Shown here: positions 55,401-64,000 of the stretch, piece after piece
Numbering within the stretch: the first letter of the stretch is position 1
Layout of the letters: each line of letters opens with the position of its first letter
Origin: Trichoplax sp. H2
Taxonomy: Eukaryota > Placozoa > Uniplacotomia > Trichoplacea
DNA length: 64,000 nucleotides
Assembly: GCA_003344405.1 (NCBI GenBank)
Contig: NOWV01000221.1
Coordinates: 47,597 to 111,596 of the forward strand
Direction of reading: 5' to 3'
Program-made: the position numbers and the translations under genes
Notes under the pieces: model-generated
Seen by the model: the letters and a program-made list of their open reading frames with translations, nothing else
Database searches by the model: none
What the model was told of the DNA's origin: nothing

Positions 55401-55680
55401 TGCGGAAGCTGATGATAAACCGAATATCGTATGCAATCCAATAATGGCCACAGCGGAAAAGCCACCGCAGGATCCACCAATATATTCCATCAACACGCAA
55501 GATTTACATTCAGATACAGGGTCTAGTAGCTCTTTGCCGAACACGGGGAAAATAGTACGAGATGATGATGATGCTGACGATATTCCCGATCGTCATAATA
55601 AATCTATGGGAACTAATCTTAATAGTATATTGTTAATGGAAGACTTTAATCCTGATTCTCCAAAACCGCCACAATATTAG
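52454..55680 (+). CDS. DAG1: Dystroglycan (2 exons, 968 residues)
   Basis: Dystroglycan links the extracellular matrix to dystrophin and the cytoskeleton. Exons 52454-52642 and 52963-55680 join at GAG/GTT (phase 0, GT-AG). Order: signal peptide (1-26, hydrophobic core IVVFMCVFLYC); cadherin-like CADG domain (27-115); S6-like alpha-dystroglycan domain (130-265) with SWVIGC and IVGYNF; Ser/Thr-rich mucin-like stretch (270-365); second CADG (367-462); SEA-like module (470-572); third CADG (591-688); membrane-proximal SEA (695-800) with SITSGSVNISW, giving the Gly744-Ser745 cleavage site; transmembrane helix about 819-841; cytoplasmic tail (842-968). The juxtamembrane KAFLRKNRPVIMDAEADDKP is characteristic of dystroglycan tails. 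Two PPxY motifs are present: PPIY (901-904) and PPQY as the last four residues (965-968). No RxRR furin site is visible after the S6-like domain. ATG has A at -3 and G at +4. Confidence 0.93.
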
Positions 55681-57322
55681 CTTTAAAAATATAATGGCAT
55701 TATTTGGTATAGCTAGTGAATGTCGTCGATCAATCAATAAGATTGATTGTTGCTATCAAGTTGTTCAATAACGTTATCGTACGACTGAAGCTTGCACTTA
55801 TTTGTATCATGCGGTATATATATAGGTTTAAAGTATTCTTATCATATGATTTAGATACTGTATATCGACAATATCAAAGTAAATAGTATATAATATGCTT
55901 TGGTTACGCTCTAATTGTGTTAGCGTTGATGCCCTAAATAGTAGCAATTACCGTAAGTTATCATTCTTGATGGAATCATTGCATTTACTATAATAATTAA
56001 TAATTAATCATTGTATCTCATGAATTAATACCATCCAATTGTTCTTGCTATTAGTTTCTGCATGGTTAGATGTTACTGTAATGTATAAAAATGTTATTGT
56101 GAACGCAAAGCATAGATATAATCTGTGAATTATTGGAGATATATACTAGTTATTGGTGACACAGGATTGAGAAATAGATTATGATGGAATAGCTAGCAAA
56201 ATGTAAGAAGTATAACGTTAATGATTAAGTATTGTCAAAGAATGACCGCTTGCAGTGTCAGCTGCTGGACTGAGTTACTTATCGATGTGTATGTCTTGAC
56301 TGAGTTGCTCTTACAATTAATTCTATCTGTTCTCTTCCTTTATTCACACCTATTACTCGTGAAGTAAATGTATGCGCAATACGATGTTGCTTACGTACAT
56401 GCTTTAATGGAGTATTTAAGGAAAGATTTTAGCTGTATCATGTTTGATAAAATTTTGACCAGTTTGGTTGCAGAGTTTTTTATTGTTGTAAGGGCCATCT
56501 ACGTGTATATCTGACTAGTACGTTTTTATGTTACCCCTTTTGCAATCTGATAAAAATTATTTCATATATTATACTGCGTAAAGTCCATCTGTACTCGTAT
56601 ATGTATTGTGATTGCCTTCTAACAGACATGCTTAAAGTTTCAATCGTATTATTGGAATAGCTTTACTACAGTTTTGTTCTCCATCCAAAATAATTATCGA
56701 TTTTATAATAATAATAAAATTTACTTTTACTTATTCTTAGTGTGAACGTGCTTCATTCTGATTGCGTCTAGTCTATAGTGATTACGTTGCCTATAATTTC
56801 AAGGCTCACGGTAGAAAATTGAATGCTAGGTAGTATTCTGTTTGCTACCGCAACAACTACAATGGTACTACATTAGTTACAGATTGTTATCTCGAATAGT
56901 ACAGCAGGCTAACAATAATCAAATATTTTGTTGAAATTATTAGCCTTACAACTAAATAGACGTGGCATTTTAGAGTAATTTTTACATAGTTGCTTTATCA
57001 ACAGGAATATCACACAAACCAATACTTCATTGGACTACAGCATTTTTCAATTAATTATATCTACTTGACTATAATAAAATTTATGATACAAGTGAAAAAT
57101 GCAGTCCAAAATAGGGGAAAAAACAACGCCAAATACACTTAGTTATATCTTTTGTAAACAATACATCACAAGAAAACATTTTGTAAAAAATACTTTTTTC
57201 TCTGGAATAATAAAGTCAATTATAAGTAAGTTAAAGAAGAAAAAAGATAAAACGGTTTATTTCTGTAAATTATATAATTATGCATTATACGTATATACAT
57301 AGATATAATTATATCTGATGTA
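55681..57322. other. Intergenic region between convergent DAG1 and MGAT4
   Basis: AT-rich DNA holding both 3' ends. AATAAA at 56713 and 57073 are possible plus-strand poly(A) signals. The 67-codon frame at 57099-57302 is low-complexity and unconvincing. Confidence 0.6.
57256..57261 (-). terminator. Candidate poly(A) signal for the MGAT4 gene
   Basis: TTTATT on the plus strand reads AATAAA on the minus strand, 62 bases past the stop codon. Position is reasonable; the evidence is the motif alone. Confidence 0.4.
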
Positions 57323-58870
57323 TTATAGGACATCAAAGAAAATCTCTTTAATTAACGTCCAACTTTTAGCGTCTTGCAAGATATCAATTCGAAACGCGGC
57401 AATAGCATAGGTGATTTTGTGAGCGATAAATTGAAATTGAATCGACCCATGAACAAAATCTGAAACAGTCTGATAATTTTCGATTTTATCTTCTCGGCCA
57501 GCTTTGAGTATTGATGCTTTTGCATTTGTTAGTAAATCTGAAGGATGTTGATAGTTACCGGAATCAATAGTAACTGTTTTAAGCTTGACAGGTGGATTAA
57601 AGTGAAATTTCATGTAATCACCTTTAATCGGTTTGATACCCCAAAAATAGGATAAGCCGTTGTAAGCTTGTTCTAGTGTATGTTTATCACTAGCCTTGAT
57701 GGACGTAGTCATATTAGCTGTTGGATTATTTTGATGAGGAATGAATAAATTCTTTTTTTGAGAGTGGACAAAATTTTTCTCCTTCAAGCGTTGTATCTTA
57801 CCAGTCAAGGATGAGTACTTGCCAACATGTTGAAATAAAGCTGGTCGATAATGTTTAACTAAGGCATTTCGTTCACGATGGCAAATTTGCTTTCTTAAAT
57901 TGAAAGAACAACCAGTCATACAGTATATAGCATGATCAAGCAGCCAATCGCAAGGTTTAAATCTGTAAAATAGGTATAAAAAATTGACAAAAAATGGAAG
58001 ATCAGACGTTTTGAAACATTTCCCAATAAAACCTAATTGGGAAAACCAAATTAGGAACCATTCAGGATTTTGCATGTGGATATAATTCCTCATTGAAGTG
58101 ATAAAGTTATCGGCAGCTATAATATCATCTTCCAGTTGAACGTAATACTTGCCTCGACTTGTAGCATACATCATTAGATAGGCAAAATCTAAGTTTTGCT
58201 TACTACGCCAATTAAATTGAGCACGTTTATCTCCAAGATTAGCAGGAATTTTGTCGAAATCAGGATAATAGCAGGCTGGTGGAGCGATAATATCAATTAA
58301 TCCAGTCTGTATATGAGAATCGAAAGCAGTTGATAATTCAGTAGCAAGCTGTTTTCTGTCCTCATTATTCCTTTCACCAATATAAATAACAATTACGGTG
58401 TCATCAAGATCACTTGGCGACGTACTACTTATAATCGATTTGATAGTTTGATAGATATAACTTTCTTTTTTACGTTTGACAGTTGGAACACCTAGAATGA
58501 ATGAAGCCTGGCGTCGATGACCACTGGATATGTGGACTACAGGCTCTCTACATTCTCTTTTTGCAATTTGTGGTAAAATATGCAGCACCGATGGCAGTTG
58601 AAGAAGAGAATGAAAAACCATAAAATCGTCGGTATTTTCCGAAGATCTATTCTTGACGTTTAAGGTTTTATTTCGAAGCATGCCTATCGCTAAATTGACT
58701 TCTTGATTGGATGGTAACAGACCACCTTGATTGGAGTATAATTTATCATTATCGGAGCTATTTGAACAGTACATCCATTTGAAAAGCCAACTTCGGTAAA
58801 GAAGGAGAGTTAAAATTACAACGATAATAATTGCGTATTTCTTACGTCGAATTAAGTAGTTGAGGACCAT
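57323..58870 (-). CDS. MGAT4: Alpha-1,3-mannosyl-glycoprotein 4-beta-N-acetylglucosaminyltransferase (GnT-IV, family GT54), intronless
   Basis: A Golgi enzyme of this family adds a beta-1,4-linked GlcNAc to the alpha-1,3-mannose arm of N-glycans, starting an additional antenna. The 515-residue frame is complete: short cytoplasmic tail with RRKK, signal-anchor helix (about 12-31), stem (to about 110), and a catalytic domain starting near SFILGVPTVKR (123-133). Family signatures follow: PPACYYPD (197-204), WRSKQNLDFAYLM (221-233), YYVQLEDDI with the Glu247-Asp248-Asp249 metal-site motif, FSQLGFIGKCFK (266-277) and CDWLLDH (307-313). The C-terminal region carries FNPPVKL and SGNYQHPSD, also typical of MGAT4. 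ATG has A at -3 and G at +4. No intron interrupts the frame, unlike its window neighbours, so a retrocopy origin is possible. Which of the vertebrate A/B/C/D types it corresponds to cannot be said. Confidence 0.93.
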   Translation of the reverse strand: MVLNYLIRRKKYAIIIVVILTLLLYRSWLFKWMYCSNSSDNDKLYSNQGGLLPSNQEVNLAIGMLRNKTLNVKNRSSENTDDFMVFHSLLQLPSVLHILPQIAKRECREPVVHISSGHRRQASFILGVPTVKRKKESYIYQTIKSIISSTSPSDLDDTVIVIYIGERNNEDRKQLATELSTAFDSHIQTGLIDIIAPPACYYPDFDKIPANLGDKRAQFNWRSKQNLDFAYLMMYATSRGKYYVQLEDDIIAADNFITSMRNYIHMQNPEWFLIWFSQLGFIGKCFKTSDLPFFVNFLYLFYRFKPCDWLLDHAIYCMTGCSFNLRKQICHRERNALVKHYRPALFQHVGKYSSLTGKIQRLKEKNFVHSQKKNLFIPHQNNPTANMTTSIKASDKHTLEQAYNGLSYFWGIKPIKGDYMKFHFNPPVKLKTVTIDSGNYQHPSDLLTNAKASILKAGREDKIENYQTVSDFVHGSIQFQFIAHKITYAIAAFRIDILQDAKSWTLIKEIFFDVL

Positions 58871-61238
58871 TTTTACAGCATTCTTCCAGTCAGTTAACGT
58901 CTTTTAATGTCCTTTTTGGATTGGGGTTACAATATCGATAAGATCTAAGATATTAGGTCTGTCAATTGTTACGACTGCAGTATCAAAGTGTAGTCCACAC
59001 GTCTCTTTTTATGATTACAGCACTCTCCACCGTACAGAGATGATGTATAATGAAAGGGGGTCGATGTACGCGTCAATATTAATAATCTTTCAAACAAATA
59101 GAACAATCTTTGAAAGATGGAGGACTCTATTTTAAGGGTATAATTTTCTTCTTCAAAAAATATTGCGTCGGTTAATCAGTGTGTAGTTGAAGTAATTTTT
59201 AAAAGAACGATGATTACTATGGATTATAATGATGATGGATTGAAGAAGGAGTTATTCTATCCTTTCTACAACAAAAATGATCGGCTAATGTCTTACTACG
59301 GTGTTAATCCTGATTGTTATTGTACAGTACAGTATTTGGATGATAAAAGTTAGCCAACCATGCACCACGATGTCGATAATCCTTTCCAATTTGAATACTG
59401 TCCTTCTTGATCGTGCTACTATGAATAGTATTGTTCAAGAGTCATTCTAGTTTCCTCGTTAAAGTAAAGAACATGAAATTGTCTTTCAACAAGTCCACAG
59501 CGCAAGAATCCGAATCAAGGTCGGTATCGATCGATTGAAAGCCTTCACTTTGTAATCGCCATGGGGCAAAATTGGTATAAGAAGGCTAATTGAATAATTA
59601 ATTAATGGAAGTACTGTAGGTTGCAGTCCAACTCGTCTACTATCTCTATCGAAATTGCTTATAAAACAGTATCAATTAAGCTGGATCCGATAATTTCAGT
59701 ACCGTCAAGAAGCGCAAAGTAAGAAATCAGGCTATGCCAACACTTTTCAGACTAAAAGATCGCTAAGACGAGAATCAGCCAAGCCAACGAACTGCTTGAT
59801 CTTTCCGATCATGAATCACCCACATGTGACCATGAACGACAGTCTACTTTGGACAAAAAGGACTGTAACTTTGTTGACCAATCAATACGTAGTCCAAAGC
59901 AGCAAGTATCGATATCAATTGATCTACCATGCAATTATGAATTCTGCCCAAGTCTAGGTGTTAATTTGCAATAGTTTGCAAAGAGTTGTCTTGCACTACA
60001 GAGTGGCTCATTTCGTCGATGCGTAGACTGGTACCGCGTTGAGGATAGACTACTAATCGAATCGACCAAGGCACCAGTTGGCAGTCTGGTACGGACGGAC
60101 CGCTGGCTATACAGTTTGCTACCCTTATGTTGACTTGGCGTTGGGGATGGTATGAACTAGACCTGACACGGACAGCCGTTCCAACACTGGGTACGGCACA
60201 TTACCAGCAATAGCGTGGAATGGGCCCACGTCTCGGACGGTCGTACATCTGGACCTCCATCTTGTTTAATATACTTTCGTCATTTAGTTATTTTTTCTAG
60301 TAAATAAATAAATGAAATCAATCCCAATCTAATTGATTACTGTATGTTCTGCTTGAAAGTCGACGTAGAATATCGTCCATGTTTTTAAATGAGCAGTAGT
60401 GATTGATGCAAAAACAGATACAGAAGATCTATGCTAAGCACTGTAAATCATTTTCGACCCTAGAGCACTATCAATGCAAAACCTCCATGTTACGACATTT
60501 TCCTACGTCAATGAATTAATAATGAATTCATTTTACAGTACTGCCTTACTCTCTACACATACAGTATATGCTGTGCTGTATAACATATATGTTATATACT
60601 ATACATACAGCATTTTACGCGTTTGGAGATGTGGAAAAATCTGTCCGTCTGAGGAGGAATGTTTTGTCTTACTAGGCAACTGTAAAATGAAGAAGAAATT
60701 GCTTTCTTTTTTTCATCATGGTGACAGTATATACGAGTATATAAAAAAATGGGATGAGTACGATGGAGCGAGTATTGGGTGAGTTTGTATTATTTTGGAT
60801 ATGCAAGAGGGTTGAGTAGTCTCCGCCATGGTGCTATCATGTGTGGTTGCTGTGCTGAAAACCCCTCTATTAGAATTAGAATTATTGTAAAATGGAAATT
60901 ATTCAAATTCAAATTAGTAACCAAAAGGGGATGACTACAGTAATTTCAAATGATTAGCGGAGTGAGCTAGTCTGCGATACAGGGCTACATTAGAATACGC
61001 TTTTTCCCTACCCATGAGGTCTTTAGAGCAGGAACAATACTTCTTGGTAAACTCATCTTTGAGAGCAATATGGGACTGGAATAGAAAGGAAAATAATGCA
61101 AATGGGGTTCAAACCGTTCAACGAGCATTTTGTCTGCAATTTAGCCAACGCTTTTCCGCGACATTGCAATCTACCGCATTTCGACTTGACAATAGCTATT
61201 TCTGTCCATATAGTCTGTCCATTTTCCTCCACCTGATA
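58871..61238. other. Gene-free region upstream of MGAT4
   Basis: No frame over about 102 codons, and none recognisable. The MGAT4 promoter should lie just above 58870 on the minus strand, but no element stands out. DNA around 60000-60240 is unusually GC-rich for the window and shares words such as GGTACGGAC with the repeat cluster at 62-63.5 kb. Confidence 0.5.
60579..60596. repeat. 18-base perfect palindrome
   Basis: TATAACATATATGTTATA reads identically on both strands. It is an AT-rich palindrome in gene-free DNA, probably a simple-sequence product. Confidence 0.8.
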
Positions 61239-61363
61239 CTACTACAGTAGTACAATACTGTACTTCTGGATGAATTCTTGACTACAGTACTGTACTGTAC
61301 AGTACTGTACTGTACAGTATCTCATACTGTACTGGTGTACTGTAGTACAGTACAGTACTGTAG
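61239..61363. repeat. Palindromic TACTG/CAGTA array
   Basis: Dense overlapping TACTGTA and TACAGTA units, including runs such as AGTACTGTACTGTACAGTAC, alternate strand orientation and can fold back on themselves. The same word is scattered through 43-64 kb. Confidence 0.9.
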
Positions 61364-62297
61364 GGGCCGCTGAGATCGATTGATTGTAACGACTGTAGAA
61401 GAGGACCTCAACGGATCACTTTAGGACGGACAGACTTTTCCCGCCTCATTTCATTCAAATAGTGTTTCAAAGACTTGGTTATGACGGTACTTTAGCATGC
61501 AGACGATGGATTTAAAATGGACTGATTTTGGGGAAATTAAGTAATACTGTATTACTGTAAGTTGAATCTTGATCATCTGTTACTAAATTCTGCTTGAAAG
61601 CAGTTTTATGAGATGGTCAATGTTATTGAAATGAGAACCATTGATTTAAAAAAACAGAGACAAAAGGACAATACGAAGTAGCCATTTTTCGATATTGAAC
61701 GTCTTATTCGGTCAGAAAAGTCCCTCTGTCTGAGGGAATGATCAGTCCAGGTCTTCTTCTCGGTTTTAGATGGACAGAACAGTTCAAATGGCTGGAGAAA
61801 TAGTCAGCCTGCACACATTTTTGGGCAACAAAAGTCGATGACAGTCTCTCTCTCGTTCTTTCAATCAACTACTACAGTACTGTAGTTTACAATAGCAGTC
61901 CCTGCTAGCTCTGTTGACGGTCCATACTGTTATACTAAATATGGAAGGTCGCAAAGTATCGCATTTGTCTGTACCTGCATGACTGTGGACTGTACAGTAT
62001 GTCAGAAAGGTCTGCTGTCTGCTGTTGAATAACTCATTCACTTAATGAGTCCACGATCGCAGAGGCGTGGCGAGCCGTCTAAAATGCTTTGAAAGATATG
62101 TTGGCTTAAATTCAATTCAATTATGTCTAGCAATTTTGAAGAAATTGACTTTCAATTTGGCTGCAATTCCATGGAAACGAATCAGTACAATCTTGAGCAA
62201 TTGACTCTTGATATTTATTTCCAATTACTTTTGATGGTAGTATTGAATCATTCGATTTCTTTCAACTTTCTACTACAAACTACCAATCGTTCTTTCA

Positions 62298-62413
62298 TGT
62301 ATGGTCGGTCGTTCCCACTATTTTACAACTCACGCCATACCACCGGTCTATTGTACATCGTACTGTACTGTACGGTGTGAGTTGTCAATAGTTGAAACGA
62401 CCGACCGTACATG
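62298..62413. repeat. Imperfect inverted repeat with about 37-base arms
   Basis: The left arm (62298-62334) starts ATGTATGGTCGGTCGTT, and the right arm (62377-62413) read on the minus strand starts ATGTACGGTCGGTCGTT; both continue through ACTATT..ACAACTCAC. The spacer contains TACTGTACTGTACGG. Related GGTCG(C/T)T..AACTA segments recur near 63041 and 63336. Confidence 0.8.
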
Positions 62414-62420
62414 GACCATA

Positions 62421-62822
62421 GCGGCTGTCCTCTGTCCAGGCGAGGCTACAACATGGTCCAATCAGTCCTTAAAAACTGGACTCCCGGACCGCTGTTCGTA
62501 CCACTGTAGTGGGCAGTACAGTATACAGTACAGTAACGAACCTTGGACAATGGACAGATGTAATTACAGAGCGGCTGTCCTCTGTCCAGGCGAGGCTACA
62601 ACATGGTCCAATCAGTCCTTAAAAACTGGACTCCCGGACCGCTGTTCGTACCACTGTAGTGGACAGTACAGTATACAGTATCGAACCTTGGACAGGTGTA
62701 ATTACAGAGCGGCTGTCCTCTGTCCAGGCGAGGCTACGACATGGTCCTTAAAAAAATTGGTCCAGTCAGTCCTTAACTGGACTCCCGGACCGCTTATGTC
62801 CAGTTCGTACCACTGTAGTGGA
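62421..62822 (+). repeat. Three direct copies of a 138-150 base repeat unit
   Basis: Units start at 62421, 62571 and 62709, each with GCGGCTGTCCTCTGTCCAGG, then GCGAGGCTAC(A/G)ACATGGTCC, CAGTCCTTAA, ACTGGACTCCCGGACCGC, and GTACCACTGTAGTGG. The third copy is rearranged internally (an added AAAAAATTGGTCCAG stretch). Copies are near-identical, so the amplification is recent. The frame across them (62301-62864) is repeat-encoded and not a credible gene. Confidence 0.93.
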
Positions 62823-62957
62823 CAGTACTGTACACTGTACATAGTACAGTATATAGTACTGTAAGGCTATTATACTGTACTGTACTGTACAGTACAGTAA
62901 TTCCAGTCTACTGTACATTGTACTGTATTATAGCGCTACAGTACAAACTGGACCAAA

Positions 62958-63522
62958 CGGTCCGGGAGTCCAGTTGAGGACTGATCGAACCATGTCGTAG
63001 CCTCGCCTGGACAGAGGACAGCCGCTCTGGTCCATGTATGGGTCGCTCCAACTATTTTACAACACTGTCCACTCAGTGTCCAGTGGTTAGGGAAGGCTCC
63101 ACTAATTAAAGAAGTGCGAACTAGACACAAGCAGTACGGGAGTCTAGCTGAGGACTGATTGAACCATAAAACCATGTCGTAGTCTCGCCTGGACACTCAG
63201 TATCCAGTGGTTAGGGAAGGCTCCATTAAAGTAGTGCGAACTGGACGCGAGCGGTCCAGGAGTCCAGTTGAGGACTGATTGAACCATGTCGTAGCCTCGC
63301 CTGGACAGAGGACAGCCGCTCTGGTCTTTGTATGGGTCGTTTCAACTACTGTACAGTATTTGACAACTCATGCTGTCACACCGGTCTACTGTACATTGTA
63401 CTGTAGAATAGCGTTACAGTACTGTCCACTACAGTGGTACGGACTGGACCAAACGGTCCGCAGAGTCCAGTTGAGGACTGATTGAATCATGTCGCAGCCT
63501 CGCCTGGACAGAGGACAGCCGC
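62958..63522 (-). repeat. Four inverted copies of the same repeat unit
   Basis: Minus-oriented copies lie at about 62958-63025, 63131-63194, 63252-63319 and 63427-63522, recognised by GTCGTAGCCTCGCCTGGACA or close variants, followed by GAGGACAGCCGC in three of them. The second copy is truncated and has an ACCATAAA insertion. A CACTCAGT(G/A)TCCAGTGGTTAG spacer is duplicated at 63069 and 63195. Together with the three plus copies this forms a large foldback centred on a TACTGTAC palindrome near 62880. Confidence 0.9.
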
Positions 63523-64000
63523 TCTGGTCCACGTCACTCCATGCAACATAGTCATTCAAGTCATTGCTATACCCGCAAGGCAAAATGGCAGCATGGCTCA
63601 AGCTTAGCGAACACCAGGTACGATTGCAGTTGCATTTCCTATTCCAATCTAGCCAATACCTATGACGTTGTATCAATCCACTTTAGCAATCAATAGCGAT
63701 CATTAGAAGCATGCATGCTGTTGCACATTCATTCTATAGCATTGGACTGAGGAAAGTGGGTCAACGAGGTGGTGTAGTGGAATGGCTGCAGAGCTAAAAT
63801 GAAGTCTCTGAACTACAGTACCTCTCGACCAGTTGAACATGTAACCAACGCTAAATAGCGATCGGTAAACTTTTGAAAGATTTTCATCCGAAATGACCAT
63901 TCAGTAAGGGATTTAAAGAGGTCCTTTGAATGGATATCTTGCCCACAAGTCATACTGGGCCTGCTAGATAAAGACTACTGATCGTTGCTCTCTAACTTTA
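63523..64000. other. Window end, nothing recognised
   Basis: No gene, RNA gene or repeat is evident. Short frames here are chance or spill over from the repeat cluster. Confidence 0.5.

Noticed and set aside
55065-55544. 159-codon minus-strand frame opposite dystroglycan
   Set aside because: Antisense shadow of the dystroglycan transmembrane and tail coding sequence.
62301-62864. 187-codon plus-strand open frame
   Set aside because: It consists of the tandem repeat unit translated several times; repeats alone explain its openness.
63740-63800. GGTGGTGTAGTGGAATGGC resembling a tRNA D-arm region
   Set aside because: No matching anticodon stem, TTC box or acceptor stem could be folded from the surrounding bases.
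1-64000. CRISPR arrays, bacterial operons, riboswitches or phage genes
   Set aside because: All confident genes are eukaryotic, most with spliceosomal introns, and no regularly spaced repeat array of CRISPR type exists.

Overview
The window reads as a nuclear genome fragment from an early-branching animal. It holds four convincing protein-coding genes, all eukaryotic: the 3' part of an axonemal dynein heavy chain, a Gi/o-like G-protein alpha subunit, a dystroglycan, and an MGAT4-type N-acetylglucosaminyltransferase. Spliceosomal GT-AG introns of about 70-400 bases break up the dynein and G-alpha genes. Dystroglycan points to an animal, and the AT-rich sequence, short introns and compact genes would suit a placozoan (Trichoplax/Hoilungia type). 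That assignment is inference; a sponge or another non-bilaterian is not excluded.

Layout. Bases 60-5935 (+) carry 25 exons of a dynein heavy chain whose 5' end lies outside the window; every splice phase joins and the frame ends in a clean stop. A complete 8-exon, 354-residue G-alpha gene runs on the minus strand from 16981 down to 8311, tail-to-tail with the dynein, with a 6.66 kb first intron. From about 17 to 52 kb I recognise no gene. This stretch holds one unidentified exon-like segment on the minus strand (22329-22465), two related LTR-like segments (25.3-25.7 and 36.2-36.4 kb), a short telomere-like tract, and small repeats and hairpins. From about 43 kb on, the intergenic sequence changes character: it is less AT-rich and peppered with the palindromic word TACTGTA/TACAGTA.

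Bases 52454-55680 (+) encode a 968-residue, two-exon dystroglycan with repeated cadherin-like and SEA-like modules, a conserved Gly-Ser autoproteolysis site, one transmembrane helix and a C-terminal PPxY. Convergent with it, 57323-58870 (-) is an intronless 515-residue MGAT4 family enzyme. The last 5 kb hold no gene; they contain a TACTG palindromic array and a cluster of direct and inverted repeat units (62.3-63.5 kb).

The genes do not form an operon or a single pathway. They belong to general animal cell biology: ciliary motility, heterotrimeric G-protein signalling, matrix adhesion and Golgi N-glycan branching. The most notable protein-level observation is the G-alpha subunit, which carries Ser at the switch I glycine whose substitution makes G-alpha proteins RGS-insensitive, and also lacks the usual palmitoylation and pertussis-toxin cysteines.
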